In this document: positions 33,325 to 42,138 of the stretch, in pieces
Position numbering within the stretch: the first letter of the stretch is position 1
Layout: the number at the start of each line of letters is the position of its first letter
Made by a program: the position numbers and the translations under genes
Notes under the pieces: model-generated
Told to the model about the DNA's origin: nothing
Databases searched by the model: none
Seen by the model: only the letters and a program-made list of their open reading frames with translations
DNA from: an uncultured Clostridia bacterium
GTDB lineage: Bacteria; Bacillota; Clostridia; Oscillospirales; Acutalibacteraceae
DNA: 47,346 bases
Assembly: GCA_947625785.1 (NCBI GenBank)
Contig: CANQPS010000018.1
Span: 1-47,346, forward strand
Reading direction: 5' to 3'

Positions 33325-34239
33325 ATGTTATTTAATGAAATTTACGGTTTGTATTATAACACCGTATCGAAAATACTGTCAAAAGCTATTGATAACAATC
33401 TTAAAAATGAAGATATTGAAAAAATCATTCGGGAAAATGCTTTTAATGAAAGCAATCTTATAATTCCAAGATTATTAAAAGAAAATAAGTGGCTGCTTCT
33501 TGACGAAAATTATAAAACTCCGATAAAAAATAAACCTGACAGACCAATGACTATTTTGGAGAAAAGATGGCTCAAATCAATATTAATTGATAAAAGAGTA
33601 AAATTATTTATGGACATATCACCAGATATATTAGAAGATATTAAGCCTCTATTTACAGAGGACGATTATGTGTTATTTGACAAATATAATGATGGAGACC
33701 CTTATGAAAGTGAAGAATATATATATAATTTTAGGAAAATTTTATCAGCAATTAAAAGTAATTCACCATTATTATTAAGTTATTTTAACAGAAAAAATAT
33801 TTTAAATAAGGCTATTGTAAAACCTGAAAAATTAGAATATTCGGAAAAAGATGATAAATTTAGACTTGTAACATCAGGCTGCAGCTATCTGAGATTAGTA
33901 AGACTTTCAAAGATAAAATACTGCAAAATCTTGACAGATTACAAATTAAATAATAATCATTTTATGCCGAAGGATAATAAGGAAAATATTGTTATAGAAC
34001 TTATCGATTATAGAAATGCACTTGAAAGAGTTATGATACATTTTTCGCATTTTGAAAAAGAGGCTGAAAGAGTATCATATAATAAATACCGTATAAAGAT
34101 ATATTATGACAGCAGCGACCGAACGGAGATGGTAATAAGAATATTATCATTTGGGCCATTCGTAAAAGTTATAGAGCCGGAATCATTTATTGATTTAATA
34201 AAAGAGCGTTTAAAAAAGCAAAAAAATCTGTGGACTTAA
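33325..34239 (+). CDS. WYL-like regulator 2
   Basis: A 304-residue protein following the first WYL gene closely (AGGAGGTG at 33313-33320). The centre (SPLLLSYFNRKN, then KPEKLEYSEKDDKFRLVTSG) and the YLRLVRLSKIKYCKIL segment resemble the beta-barrel core of WYL proteins, although the WYL motif itself is not clear. The C-terminal half has the RVMIHFSHFEKEAERVS pattern of WCX-type domains. It probably acts with the preceding regulator. Annotation as WYL-like rests on pairing and fold pattern. Confidence 0.6.
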   Translation: MLFNEIYGLYYNTVSKILSKAIDNNLKNEDIEKIIRENAFNESNLIIPRLLKENKWLLLDENYKTPIKNKPDRPMTILEKRWLKSILIDKRVKLFMDISPDILEDIKPLFTEDDYVLFDKYNDGDPYESEEYIYNFRKILSAIKSNSPLLLSYFNRKNILNKAIVKPEKLEYSEKDDKFRLVTSGCSYLRLVRLSKIKYCKILTDYKLNNNHFMPKDNKENIVIELIDYRNALERVMIHFSHFEKEAERVSYNKYRIKIYYDSSDRTEMVIRILSFGPFVKVIEPESFIDLIKERLKKQKNLWT

Positions 34240-34262
34240 AAAAGAGTTCGCAGACTTTTTTT
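34227..34262 (+). terminator. Terminator after the WYL genes
   Basis: TCTGTGGACT (34227-34236) pairs fully with AGTTCGCAGA (34245-34254) including two wobble pairs, then seven T. The left arm overlaps the end of the coding sequence. It isolates the following noncoding gap. Confidence 0.8.
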
Positions 34263-34299
34263 CTTGATGTGTCTTATAATATATGATAAGATAAATTTG

Positions 34300-34366
34300 C
34301 AAGATACTTATGTTATTATTTGAAACAATAAGACGGTACATTAATAGTATGTATGCCGGTATCTTG
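34300..34366 (+). ncRNA. Structured three-way-junction-like element upstream of the SPFH gene
   Basis: A perfect 8-bp closing stem CAAGATAC (34300-34307) and GTATCTTG (34359-34366) encloses two hairpins: TTATT/AATAA (34313-34331) and CGGTACAT/ATGTATGCCG (34334-34358, with a 2-base bulge). It lies in the 589-base gap between the WYL and SPFH genes, where there is no reading frame. It may be an independent small RNA or part of the same RNA as the tRNA-like element downstream. Confidence 0.45.
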
Positions 34367-34459
34367 GGAATATTTTTAAGAAATATTCATTTGATTAAAT
34401 AATATTAGCTTTTAATATTATTAAAAAGTGGTTTATTCAAGATAGAATATAACTCACTT

Positions 34460-34576
34460 AAGTATTATTTTGTTAGATAATACTTTAGCAACAGAAATCC
34501 GGTCACGATTTCATTCAATTGGTAAAGTTCTCATTTTCCAAATGGAACGATTTTGGTTCGAATCCAAAGCATTATC
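34460..34576 (+). ncRNA. tRNA-like noncoding RNA of the SPFH-RtcB RNA-repair locus
   Basis: A degenerate cloverleaf can be drawn. The acceptor-like GATAATAC (34476-34483) pairs with GCATTATC (34569-34576) with one mismatch. A D-loop-like TTCAATTGGTAAAG follows an extra 25 bases. The anticodon-like hairpin GTTC-CATTT/AAATG-GAAC spans 34527-34548, and a T arm TTTGG/CCAAA carries a perfect TTCGAAT loop (34552-34568). It is too long and irregular for a decoding tRNA. A competing hairpin AAGTATTA/TAATACTT (34460-34485) would capture the 5' acceptor strand, so two folds exclude each other. Burroughs and Aravind described a tRNA-like RNA beside SPFH/band-7 repair proteins; this is a candidate. The remainder of the gap (34577-34828) is AT-rich with one further hairpin. 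Confidence 0.6.
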
Positions 34577-34828
34577 ATTTTAAACTTTTAAGCAATTACT
34601 AAGTTGATATTAAAATTTTATACAAAATCAATAGATTTTATATAAAGATAATTTAATATTAACACTGAGATATTTGCCTTGTCTGTAAAAGGATACCGAG
34701 TAAATTGCATCAATAGTCAAAATAGTATATATTTCCACTATTGTGAGATTGCTCTTAATTTCATAGCCGTAAATATTTTGGTAGTGGTTGCTTAACGATT
34801 ATTATAACTTTTAGGAGGTTATTTACAT

Positions 34829-35953
34829 ATGAAGATAATAATTAATGAAATTCAGAAAGGTTTGCTTTTTAAAGACGGTAAATTTGTAAAAATGCTTGAT
34901 GCGGGAAAGTATCGCTGTCCTAAATCAGACAGAAAAACAATATTAATTTTGCCGGTTAATAAAGCTATAACAGAAGAAACGGTAAATGAGTGGTGCGGAT
35001 TAGATGTATTACTGCAAGATGGAGAATTTGCTTCTAATACGCAATTTATTGATGTAAAAGATGATGAAATTGTAATACATTTTGTAAACGAGCAATTTAC
35101 GGATATTTTAAGTAAGGGCAGATATATATTTTGGAAAAAGGCTGGAGAACATAGTTTTAGAAGATTTGATACTTCAATTCCTGAACTTCCAAATGATATT
35201 TCGTCTTATGCAATATCAGTTTTAAAAAAAGAAAATTTAATAAGTTGTATATCGGTAATGAATTATGAAAAATGTCTTTTATATTATGATAAAAAGTTTG
35301 TTAAAATTCTTGATGCAGGAGTTTATTATTTCTGGAAAGGTAAAGTTTCTATTGATTATAAGCTTGTAGATACAAGATTAATAAAAATGGATATTATTGG
35401 ACAAGAAATTTTAACTCAGGATAAAGTTTCTATAAGAGTTAATATGGTCTGCAATTATCAGGTAAGAGATTATGTTAAGATTTTTGATGAATTTGACAAT
35501 TACAAAGAACATTTACATATAACAGCACAACTTGCCATAAGGGAATATGTAGGCAAGCGTAAGATAGATGAAATATTAGATAATAAAGAAGATATGTCAA
35601 AATATATTTCTCAGAAATTAAAAGAAAAAGGAAAAGAATTGTATCTTGAGGTAACAGAGGCAAGCGTTAAAGACATAATTCTCCCGGGAGATATGAGAGA
35701 TATAATGAATACAGTGCTTATAGCCGAGAAGAAGGCACAGGCAAATGTTATCGCAAGGAGAGAAGAAGTCGCATCAACTCGTTCATTGTTAAATACAGCT
35801 AAACTTATGGAAGAAAATAAGACACTTTATAAATTAAAAGAGCTTGAATATATTGAGCGTATTTGTGAAAATGTTGGAAATGTAAATATAAATGGCGGAG
35901 GTGATATTTTATCACAACTTGTTTCTATGTTAGATAGCTCGAAAAAACAGTAA
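34829..35953 (+). CDS. SPFH/band-7 (slipin-type) protein
   Basis: A 374-residue soluble SPFH protein without a membrane anchor. Two tandem halves each begin with a KGLLFKDGKFVKMLDAGKY-like unit (residues 10-28, and again CLLYYDKKFVKILDAGVY at about 149-166). The band-7 core follows (DKVSIRVNMVCNYQV, then the coiled-coil region AEKKAQANVIARREEVASTRSL). SPFH proteins form oligomeric rings or scaffolds. Beside RtcB they are proposed to scaffold RNA repair with a tRNA-like RNA, which lies directly upstream. AGGAGG at 34813-34818 precedes the ATG. RtcB starts 36 bases after its stop. Confidence 0.85.
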   Translation: MKIIINEIQKGLLFKDGKFVKMLDAGKYRCPKSDRKTILILPVNKAITEETVNEWCGLDVLLQDGEFASNTQFIDVKDDEIVIHFVNEQFTDILSKGRYIFWKKAGEHSFRRFDTSIPELPNDISSYAISVLKKENLISCISVMNYEKCLLYYDKKFVKILDAGVYYFWKGKVSIDYKLVDTRLIKMDIIGQEILTQDKVSIRVNMVCNYQVRDYVKIFDEFDNYKEHLHITAQLAIREYVGKRKIDEILDNKEDMSKYISQKLKEKGKELYLEVTEASVKDIILPGDMRDIMNTVLIAEKKAQANVIARREEVASTRSLLNTAKLMEENKTLYKLKELEYIERICENVGNVNINGGGDILSQLVSMLDSSKKQ

Positions 35954-35989
35954 AAATATTTAAAAATAAGAAAGGGGAGAAATGATAAA

Positions 35990-37213
35990 ATGAAAGAGGT
36001 ATTGGGTAAATATAGTTGTGCCAAGATATATACTGATATAGTAGAAGATACTGCAATAGAGCAGATAAAACAATTATGCAATCAAGAATTTACCAAAGGC
36101 TGCAAAATACGCATAATGCCTGATGTACATACAGGGGCAAGTTGCGTAATAGGATTTACCGCTGATTTGGGGCAAATGATTATACCAAATATAGTTGGTG
36201 TGGATATAGGCTGCGGAATGCTGACGGTTGAGTTAGGTAAACAAGATATAGATTTAGAAGAATTTGACAATATAATATACCAATATGTTCCAAGTGGGAA
36301 AAATGTTCACGAAGGCAGAGTAATAAAATATCCTGAATTACAAGAATTACATTCATATAGAGCATTAAAAAAAACTAAGTGGATAGAACGCAGCATAGGA
36401 ACATTAGGCGGTGGAAATCACTTTATAGAAATTGATAAAGATGATGAGGATAATAAGTATCTTGTTATACACACAGGAAGCAGAAATTTAGGTAAGCAGG
36501 TAGCTGAATATTATCAGGATATGGCTTATCAAATTCAGAGAGGTGCAGATAAACTCTTTGAATTACAGGAGAATTTAATAAAGGAATACAAAGCAGCAGG
36601 AAGAAAAAAGGAAATTCAGAATGCTATTAAAGAGTTAAAGAAGGACTTTGAATTAAGAAAAACAGAAGTGCCAAAAGAACTTTGTTATTTGACAGGAAAA
36701 TACAGAGAAATGTATCTGCACGATATGAAAATATGTCAGGAATTTGCTGCACTAAACCGAGTTACTATTGCAGGTATTATATTAAAAAAATATTTCGACA
36801 AAAATATTTCAGATTTTCAGTATTTTGAAACTATACATAATTATATTGACCATAAAAATAATATTGTGAGAAAAGGTGCAGTATCAGCACAAAAAGGTGA
36901 AAAATTGCTAATACCAATTAATATGAGAGATGGAAGTTTAATTTGTATAGGTAAAGGAAATGAAGATTGGAATTATTCTGCACCGCACGGAGCAGGAAGA
37001 TTATATAGTCGAAATAATGCTAAAAAGAACTTTACAATAGAAGAATTTAAGGATTCTATGGAGGGAATTTTCAGCACATCAATAAATGAATATACACTTG
37101 ATGAAAGTCCTATGGCATATAAAAATATGGCTGACATTGTTGATAATATCACTCCAACAGCAGAAATAGTTAAAGTAATAAGACCTATATATAATTTTAA
37201 GGCAAGTAATTAA
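35990..37213 (+). CDS. rtcB: RtcB-type RNA ligase
   Basis: A 407-residue RtcB. Metal and GMP-site motifs are PDVHTGASCVIG, GVDIGCGM (metal cysteine), GGGNHFIE, HTGSR and SAPHGAGR, whose histidine is the guanylylated residue. It joins RNA 2',3'-cyclic phosphate or 3'-phosphate ends to 5'-OH ends with GTP. A basic helical insert around residues 185-235 is characteristic of some bacterial members. GAAAGGGGAG precedes the ATG. It is the catalytic partner of the SPFH protein. No RtcA cyclase or archease gene is seen. Confidence 0.95.
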   Translation: MKEVLGKYSCAKIYTDIVEDTAIEQIKQLCNQEFTKGCKIRIMPDVHTGASCVIGFTADLGQMIIPNIVGVDIGCGMLTVELGKQDIDLEEFDNIIYQYVPSGKNVHEGRVIKYPELQELHSYRALKKTKWIERSIGTLGGGNHFIEIDKDDEDNKYLVIHTGSRNLGKQVAEYYQDMAYQIQRGADKLFELQENLIKEYKAAGRKKEIQNAIKELKKDFELRKTEVPKELCYLTGKYREMYLHDMKICQEFAALNRVTIAGIILKKYFDKNISDFQYFETIHNYIDHKNNIVRKGAVSAQKGEKLLIPINMRDGSLICIGKGNEDWNYSAPHGAGRLYSRNNAKKNFTIEEFKDSMEGIFSTSINEYTLDESPMAYKNMADIVDNITPTAEIVKVIRPIYNFKASN

Positions 37214-37284
37214 GTGTTAGCCATAAATATATCTTCTTTTATAAAACAAAAATTAAATTAATTTATATATTTGTAAAAAAGTTA

Positions 37285-37313
37285 ATGACAATATATGCAA
37301 AATATGTTATAAT
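37285..37313 (+). promoter_or_regulatory. Promoter of trpB2
   Basis: A -35-like ATGACA (37285-37290) and a -10 TATAAT (37308-37313) are separated by 17 bases, 38 bases before the ATG at 37351. Confidence 0.55.
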
Positions 37314-37350
37314 TTTAATGTTTGTAAGATAAAATTGGGAGGTATAAACA

Positions 37351-38736
37351 ATGGCAAATAAGGAAATTCCATACAAGATATATTTAAGTGAGTGTGAAAT
37401 ACCAAAACAATGGTATAATGTTCGTGCAGATATGAAAAATAAACCGGCACCACTCTTAAATCCGGGAACACTACAACCGATGACCGCTGAGGAATTAAGT
37501 GTAGTATTTTGTGATGAACTTGTAAAACAAGAACTGGATAATGATAATAGATATATCGATATTCCGGAAGAAATTCAAAATTTTTATAAAATGTATCGTC
37601 CATCACCACTTGTAAGAGCATATTGTCTTGAAAAAAAATTGCAGACACCTGCAAAAATATATTATAAATTTGAGGGAAACAATACAAGCGGAAGCCATAA
37701 ATTAAACAGTGCCATTGCACAGGCATATTACGCTAAAAAACAAGGATTAAAGGGCGTTACTACCGAAACCGGTGCCGGACAATGGGGAACAGCATTATCA
37801 ATGGCTTGTTCATATTTCGATATTGATTGTAAAGTATATATGGTAAAAGTATCATACGAACAGAAGCCGTTCAGACGAGAAGTAATGAGAACCTATGGTG
37901 CATCAGTAACACCATCTCCGTCAATGACAACGGAGGTTGGCAAAAAAATACTTAGTTTGCACCCTAATACAACAGGCAGTTTAGGTTGTGCTATTTCAGA
38001 GGCGGTTGAGGTTGCTACAACAACTGAAGGCTATCGTTATGTATTAGGAAGTGTTTTAAATCAAGTATTATTGCATCAATCTATCATAGGTTTAGAAACA
38101 AAAGCGGCACTTGATAAATATGGAATAAAACCTGATATAATAATTGGCTGTGCTGGTGGCGGTTCAAATCTTGGCGGCTTAATATCGCCATTTATGGGAG
38201 AAAAATTAAGAGGAGAGGCAGATTATAGATTTATAGCAGTAGAACCGGCATCTTGTCCAAGTTTCACAAGGGGTAAGTTTGCATATGATTTTTGTGATAC
38301 GGGAATGGTTTGCCCGCTGTCTAAAATGTACACATTAGGTAGTGGATTTATACCATCAGCTAATCACGCAGGCGGATTGCGTTATCACGGTATGAGCTCA
38401 ACATTGTCGCAGCTTTATGCTGATGGGCTTATGGAGGCAACATCGGTTGAACAAACAGCAGTATTTGAAGCGGCAGAATTGTTTGCACGAGTAGAGGGTA
38501 TATTACCCGCACCTGAAAGTAGTCACGCAATAAGGGTTGCAATAGATGAAGCTGTAAAATGTAAGGAAGCGGGAGAAGAAAAAACCATATTATTTGGGCT
38601 TACAGGAACAGGATATTTTGATATGGTTGCATATGAAAAATTCAATAATGGCGAAATGACAGATTATATTCCAACAGATGCAGATTTACAGGTAGGATTT
38701 GATGGAATACCGAAATTTCCCGGCAATATGGTATAA
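37351..38736 (+). CDS. trpB2: TrpB2-type tryptophan synthase beta-like protein
   Basis: A 461-residue fold-type II PLP enzyme. It has RPSPLVRAYCLEKKLQ, the PLP lysine in NTSGSHKLNSAIAQ, ETGAGQWGTALS and the phosphate loop GCAGGGSNLGG. The length and the N-terminal extension are those of TrpB2, which joins indole and serine to tryptophan without a TrpA partner, or acts on O-phosphoserine. No other trp genes are present, so it stands alone as an indole-salvage enzyme. GGGAGGT precedes the ATG. Confidence 0.9.
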   Translation: MANKEIPYKIYLSECEIPKQWYNVRADMKNKPAPLLNPGTLQPMTAEELSVVFCDELVKQELDNDNRYIDIPEEIQNFYKMYRPSPLVRAYCLEKKLQTPAKIYYKFEGNNTSGSHKLNSAIAQAYYAKKQGLKGVTTETGAGQWGTALSMACSYFDIDCKVYMVKVSYEQKPFRREVMRTYGASVTPSPSMTTEVGKKILSLHPNTTGSLGCAISEAVEVATTTEGYRYVLGSVLNQVLLHQSIIGLETKAALDKYGIKPDIIIGCAGGGSNLGGLISPFMGEKLRGEADYRFIAVEPASCPSFTRGKFAYDFCDTGMVCPLSKMYTLGSGFIPSANHAGGLRYHGMSSTLSQLYADGLMEATSVEQTAVFEAAELFARVEGILPAPESSHAIRVAIDEAVKCKEAGEEKTILFGLTGTGYFDMVAYEKFNNGEMTDYIPTDADLQVGFDGIPKFPGNMV

Positions 38737-38883
38737 AATATAATCATTTAGAGATTTATATTAGTAAGGAAATTGATGATTTATCCCATTTGTCTTGATC
38801 TTGGAAACTTAAATCAGTATAATATATACAAAATTCAGATAAACAAACGTATTATATGTTTATAAAAAATCTGATAATATATT

Positions 38884-39017
38884 GTAGTAATCCTTTTGAA
38901 CAAATTAAATCAGGAGCTAAAACAATAGAACTCAGGTTATATGATGAAAAGCGTCAGGCTCTATCAGTAGTAGGCGATACTATCATCTTTACAAATCTTA
39001 CTGAGTATGCAGATTGA
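38884..39017 (+). pseudogene. Fragment of an ASCH-domain protein
   Basis: One frame reads NPFEQIKSGAKTIELRLYDE, then RQALSVVGDTIIFTNLTEY and a stop. This is the characteristic N-terminal half of ASCH-domain proteins, which bind RNA or modified nucleotides. No start codon or C-terminal half is found. The rest of 38737-39195 contains no gene I can support. Confidence 0.6.
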
Positions 39018-39195
39018 TAAAGGAAGTTGAGCTTGTTCAGAAATCAGGCGGCAATGAGCTTGAGTGAATCAACATTGAGGGTGCAGACTTTGGCAATACA
39101 GAAATATTCGTAGGAGATGGTAATATCCTGCATTGTTTCCTAATCGCACAGTATTGCCGGGAAGAGCACTTATTCTAAAAGGAGGTCAGACAGTA

Positions 39196-40374
39196 ATGAA
39201 ATCAGTTTCTCTTGAAGAAATGGCAATTCTTTTGAAAAATATGGACAACTACAGAATTATATACCACATAAGACCGGACGGAGATTGTATCGGTTCAGCC
39301 TATGCATTGGCTCTGTCATTGCAGTCAATAGGAAAAAAGTGTAAGGTGACTGGAGAGTATCCTGTTCCTGATGCACACATTCCTATGACAAGCAAGATTA
39401 CATCTGATGATATAGATGAACCGGTTAACATCGCAATAGATTCCGGCTCACCTGACCGACTCGGTATTTATCAGAGCGAACATTATACATTCTGTATTGA
39501 CCATCATATGGACAATTCAGTTATAGCAGATTATAAATATATCGAGGATGATGCCGGGGCTTGTTCGGAAATAATCCTGAAACTAATAAAGATTATGGGA
39601 GTAACCGTAACGAAGGAGATAGCTGATCTTCTTTACATGGCTCTTGTAACGGATACAATGTGTTTCAGAACATACGATACTACACAGCAGTCCTTTTTGA
39701 CTGCCGCAGAATTAGCAGGATACGGGGCAGACATTGCCGGCATTGGTCGCAAGAATATGTTTGTTAAGTCAAAGCAGAGAATAGCTTTAGAGGAGCTTTT
39801 GAAGAACAGCTTTCATTTCAGTTGTGACAATCAGATTCTCACAGGCATCATTACGTTGAATGATTTGAAAACGGCTGATATAAAGGATTCTGAACTCGAA
39901 GGAATAAACTCTTTTGTAGATCAGGTTGAAGGCGTAAAAATAGGTGTTACTATCCGTGAATTGCCGGACGGTAACACCAGATGCTCTATGAGAACGAATG
40001 ATAACATTTCTGCTAATGAGATATGCCAGCTTTTAGGTGGCGGCGGACATTATCATGCAGCTGCGTGTATTCTTGAAATGTCTGTAAATGAAGCAAGATT
40101 TGTTATTGAGCAAGTCTGCGAGAACTACCTCAGAAAATATGAAAGTGGCTGTGTAATCATCAGAGATAACGATTATGATGAAGAAGCCAACAAAGAACTG
40201 ACAGATTTTATGTTTGAGATGCACCGCATTTTAGTGACTAAGAACAGGGGTGTTGAAGTAACTCTGACAAGACTCCGAAGAATATGCCGGAATTTTGATG
40301 AAATTAATACAGACGGAACAGACGAGGAATTATTACAGAGTGCGGAAGAATACAGGAATAAGCTGCTATTATAA
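39196..40374 (+). CDS. DHH-family phosphoesterase (NrnA-like)
   Basis: A 392-residue DHH/DHHA1 phosphoesterase. It has the motifs HIRPDGDCIGSA, AIDSG, DHH in CIDHHMDNS and the DHHA1 glycine motif LLGGGGHYHAAAC. NrnA-type enzymes degrade short oligoribonucleotides or cyclic-di-AMP products. A C-terminal extension of about 70 residues (from KYESGCVIIRD) is not part of the usual 310-320 residue protein; I do not recognise it. AAAGGAGGTC precedes the ATG at 39196. Confidence 0.85.
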   Translation: MKSVSLEEMAILLKNMDNYRIIYHIRPDGDCIGSAYALALSLQSIGKKCKVTGEYPVPDAHIPMTSKITSDDIDEPVNIAIDSGSPDRLGIYQSEHYTFCIDHHMDNSVIADYKYIEDDAGACSEIILKLIKIMGVTVTKEIADLLYMALVTDTMCFRTYDTTQQSFLTAAELAGYGADIAGIGRKNMFVKSKQRIALEELLKNSFHFSCDNQILTGIITLNDLKTADIKDSELEGINSFVDQVEGVKIGVTIRELPDGNTRCSMRTNDNISANEICQLLGGGGHYHAAACILEMSVNEARFVIEQVCENYLRKYESGCVIIRDNDYDEEANKELTDFMFEMHRILVTKNRGVEVTLTRLRRICRNFDEINTDGTDEELLQSAEEYRNKLLL

Positions 40375-40405
40375 AAAAATAACGATTTAAATTTCTACAA
40401 AAATT

Positions 40406-40454
40406 AAAAAATCAAAGTTTCAGTCGTTCAAAAACGAATGAAACTTTGATTTTT
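40406..40454. terminator. Bidirectional terminator between converging genes
   Basis: ATCAAAGTTTCAGTCGTT (40411-40428) pairs with AACGAATGAAACTTTGAT (40433-40450) with a single mismatch. T-rich tails lie on both sides. It serves the DHH gene on the plus strand and the PHP gene on the minus strand. Confidence 0.9.
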
Positions 40455-40457
40455 GAC

Positions 40458-41366
40458 TCACAATCCAGAGGTTTGTTTAGTTACTTCTGCAAGCAACTGG
40501 TTCTTTCGACTTGCCAGTTCGTAATAAATATCAATTGGAAATCGATAATTTAAGGAGCCTTTCTTTCCTCTTCCGTGAAAATCAGATGCCGCACTTTGCA
40601 TCAAACCATATTCATTTGCGTAAGTTTGGAGTTGTTTCTGTTGTTCGGAAGTATAAGTGGAATATAGCGTTTCCATCGCCATACCGCCACAGTATTTGAA
40701 ATCCTGAATAAGACGAATGACCTGTTCTTCTGTGAAATTATAACTGTATGGGTGACAGAGTATGGGTATTCCTCCGGCATTTTGTATCTCAATAACTGCA
40801 ATATCCATAGGTATGTATTTACTGACATCATAATGGACAAAGGCTTTCCGTTTGCCGAAATCCCCTATATATTCGTCAAAAACTTCCTCAACATTTGCGG
40901 CTAAACCAAGACTGACAATCTTTCTTGCAATAGCCATTCTGCTAATAAACTCCTGATTCATTTCACTGCGAAGGTCATTGTATGTAAAATTAGCTTCAAG
41001 GCCTGCATCACGGAGTTTCAGAATAATGCTGTTGACATATTCTTCACTGTCAAAACGATTGTGCCTGAGTACATTGACAAAATGATTTGTATTCTCGAAA
41101 TCGAGTGCGACAATATGAATTTCTCTCTGCTCACCGGTATCGGGAATTGTATAACTGGTAGAAACTTCTGATCCGTTGATCAACTTGATGTCAGGGTATT
41201 TTGCCTGCAATTCGTCAATATCGTCAAACGAAATATTATGGTCGGTTATGGCAAGAACACCAATATCGTTTTTTATTGCCTCTTCAATAACTTCGGCTCT
41301 TGAAAACCCGCCATCGCTTCTTGTGCTATGCGTATGAAGGTCGCAGTATAGTTTCTTGTTTTTCAT
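40458..41366 (-). CDS. PHP-domain phosphoesterase
   Basis: A 302-residue PHP-fold metal-dependent phosphoesterase. The first metal motif is DLHTHSTRSDG near the N-terminus, then LAITDHN, with later GSEVS, GGIPILCHPYSY and ASDFHGRGK. This is the TrpH/RNase AM-like class that degrades short RNAs or 3',5'-bisphosphates. GGGAGG lies 8 bases before the chosen ATG at 41366; an ATG two codons earlier is badly spaced. Confidence 0.88.
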   Translation of the reverse strand: MKNKKLYCDLHTHSTRSDGGFSRAEVIEEAIKNDIGVLAITDHNISFDDIDELQAKYPDIKLINGSEVSTSYTIPDTGEQREIHIVALDFENTNHFVNVLRHNRFDSEEYVNSIILKLRDAGLEANFTYNDLRSEMNQEFISRMAIARKIVSLGLAANVEEVFDEYIGDFGKRKAFVHYDVSKYIPMDIAVIEIQNAGGIPILCHPYSYNFTEEQVIRLIQDFKYCGGMAMETLYSTYTSEQQKQLQTYANEYGLMQSAASDFHGRGKKGSLNYRFPIDIYYELASRKNQLLAEVTKQTSGL

Positions 41367-41433
41367 GATCATTTCCTCCCATTAGTATAATGTGTTTCAT
41401 TGTTTTATTTTTTATTATACCACTTGTGTCAAG

Positions 41434-41817
41434 TTATGACGAGAGTTTTAAACAGAAAAAAGGAAATAGCTCTATCCTTTTACTTAGAAACCAGATAATT
41501 ACACATTGTTTTTCAATAAAATTATCAATGACAATTGTATAACCTGTAGCAACTTTGGTGTCCAATAGTATTATTTTATCTACACAAACTATGAATGTCT
41601 CTTCATTTGTTTCTGAATTTCTATATAGTCTTCCAATCAAGGCATATATTTTTTCAACGGATGGAAAGTTTGAACCCCAACTAAAATAATCCAAAATATC
41701 CTTTAAGGCGTTTGGAGTTACTAAAACAATATCTTTTGCCAAACTTTGTGCTTTTACCCAAGCATCAGATATTATGGAATTATCTCCTTTAATTTCTTTT
41801 ATTAATGATATTAACAT
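41434..41817 (-). CDS. Hypothetical protein (127 residues), possibly a fragment
   Basis: A minus-strand frame with AT-rich codons typical of this genome. The product has a mixed alpha/beta look (AKDIVLVTPNALKDILDYFSWG, FPSVEKIYALIGRLYR) and a hydrophobic C-terminus. No ribosome-binding site is clear and I recognise no family. The gene upstream on the same strand is broken, so this may also be debris. Confidence 0.35.
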   Translation of the reverse strand: MLISLIKEIKGDNSIISDAWVKAQSLAKDIVLVTPNALKDILDYFSWGSNFPSVEKIYALIGRLYRNSETNEETFIVCVDKIILLDTKVATGYTIVIDNFIEKQCVIIWFLSKRIELFPFFCLKLSS

Positions 41818-41884
41818 ATTATTATTGATAAATTCAAATTTTAATAACTACTCTTATGTAGTATTACTTTTACAATTGTCCACC

Positions 41885-42133
41885 CCACTCAATAACAGTG
41901 AATCCATTCCTTGTAATAGGTTTTACATCATCAGGAGAAATAAGACAGTATTTTTATCAGCTATATATATATATCATAAATATCCTAAGAACCTCATCTG
42001 GTTTTGGGGTTATATCCATCTTATAATCATTTTCGTAATCTTTACAAAAGAACGAAATGGCATTATATTCATTTTTACGCAATATAGGATACCAGTATAC
42101 AATAAATTCATTGTATTCACGGGGCAGCAACCC
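41885..42133 (-). pseudogene. Decayed gene ending in FTVIEWGG
   Basis: Reading the minus strand, one frame gives EYNEFIVYWYPILRKNEYNA, then DITPKPDEVLRIFM before a stop. Another frame gives ITRNGFTVIEWGGQL with a stop at 41885. The two parts fit one protein whose middle has a small deletion or frameshift. The motif pair (ITPKPDxVLR and GFTVxEWGG) recurs at the C-termini of some clostridial surface or lipoprotein genes, as I recall, but I cannot name the family. Its start lies near the composition change at 42.13 kb and is missing. Confidence 0.5.
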
Positions 42134-42138
42134 GAATG

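Noticed and set aside
34476-34576. An ordinary tRNA-Gly gene
   Set aside because: The T arm and a TCC-like loop are present, but the acceptor has a mismatch, about 25 extra bases precede the D-like loop, and the D stem cannot be formed.
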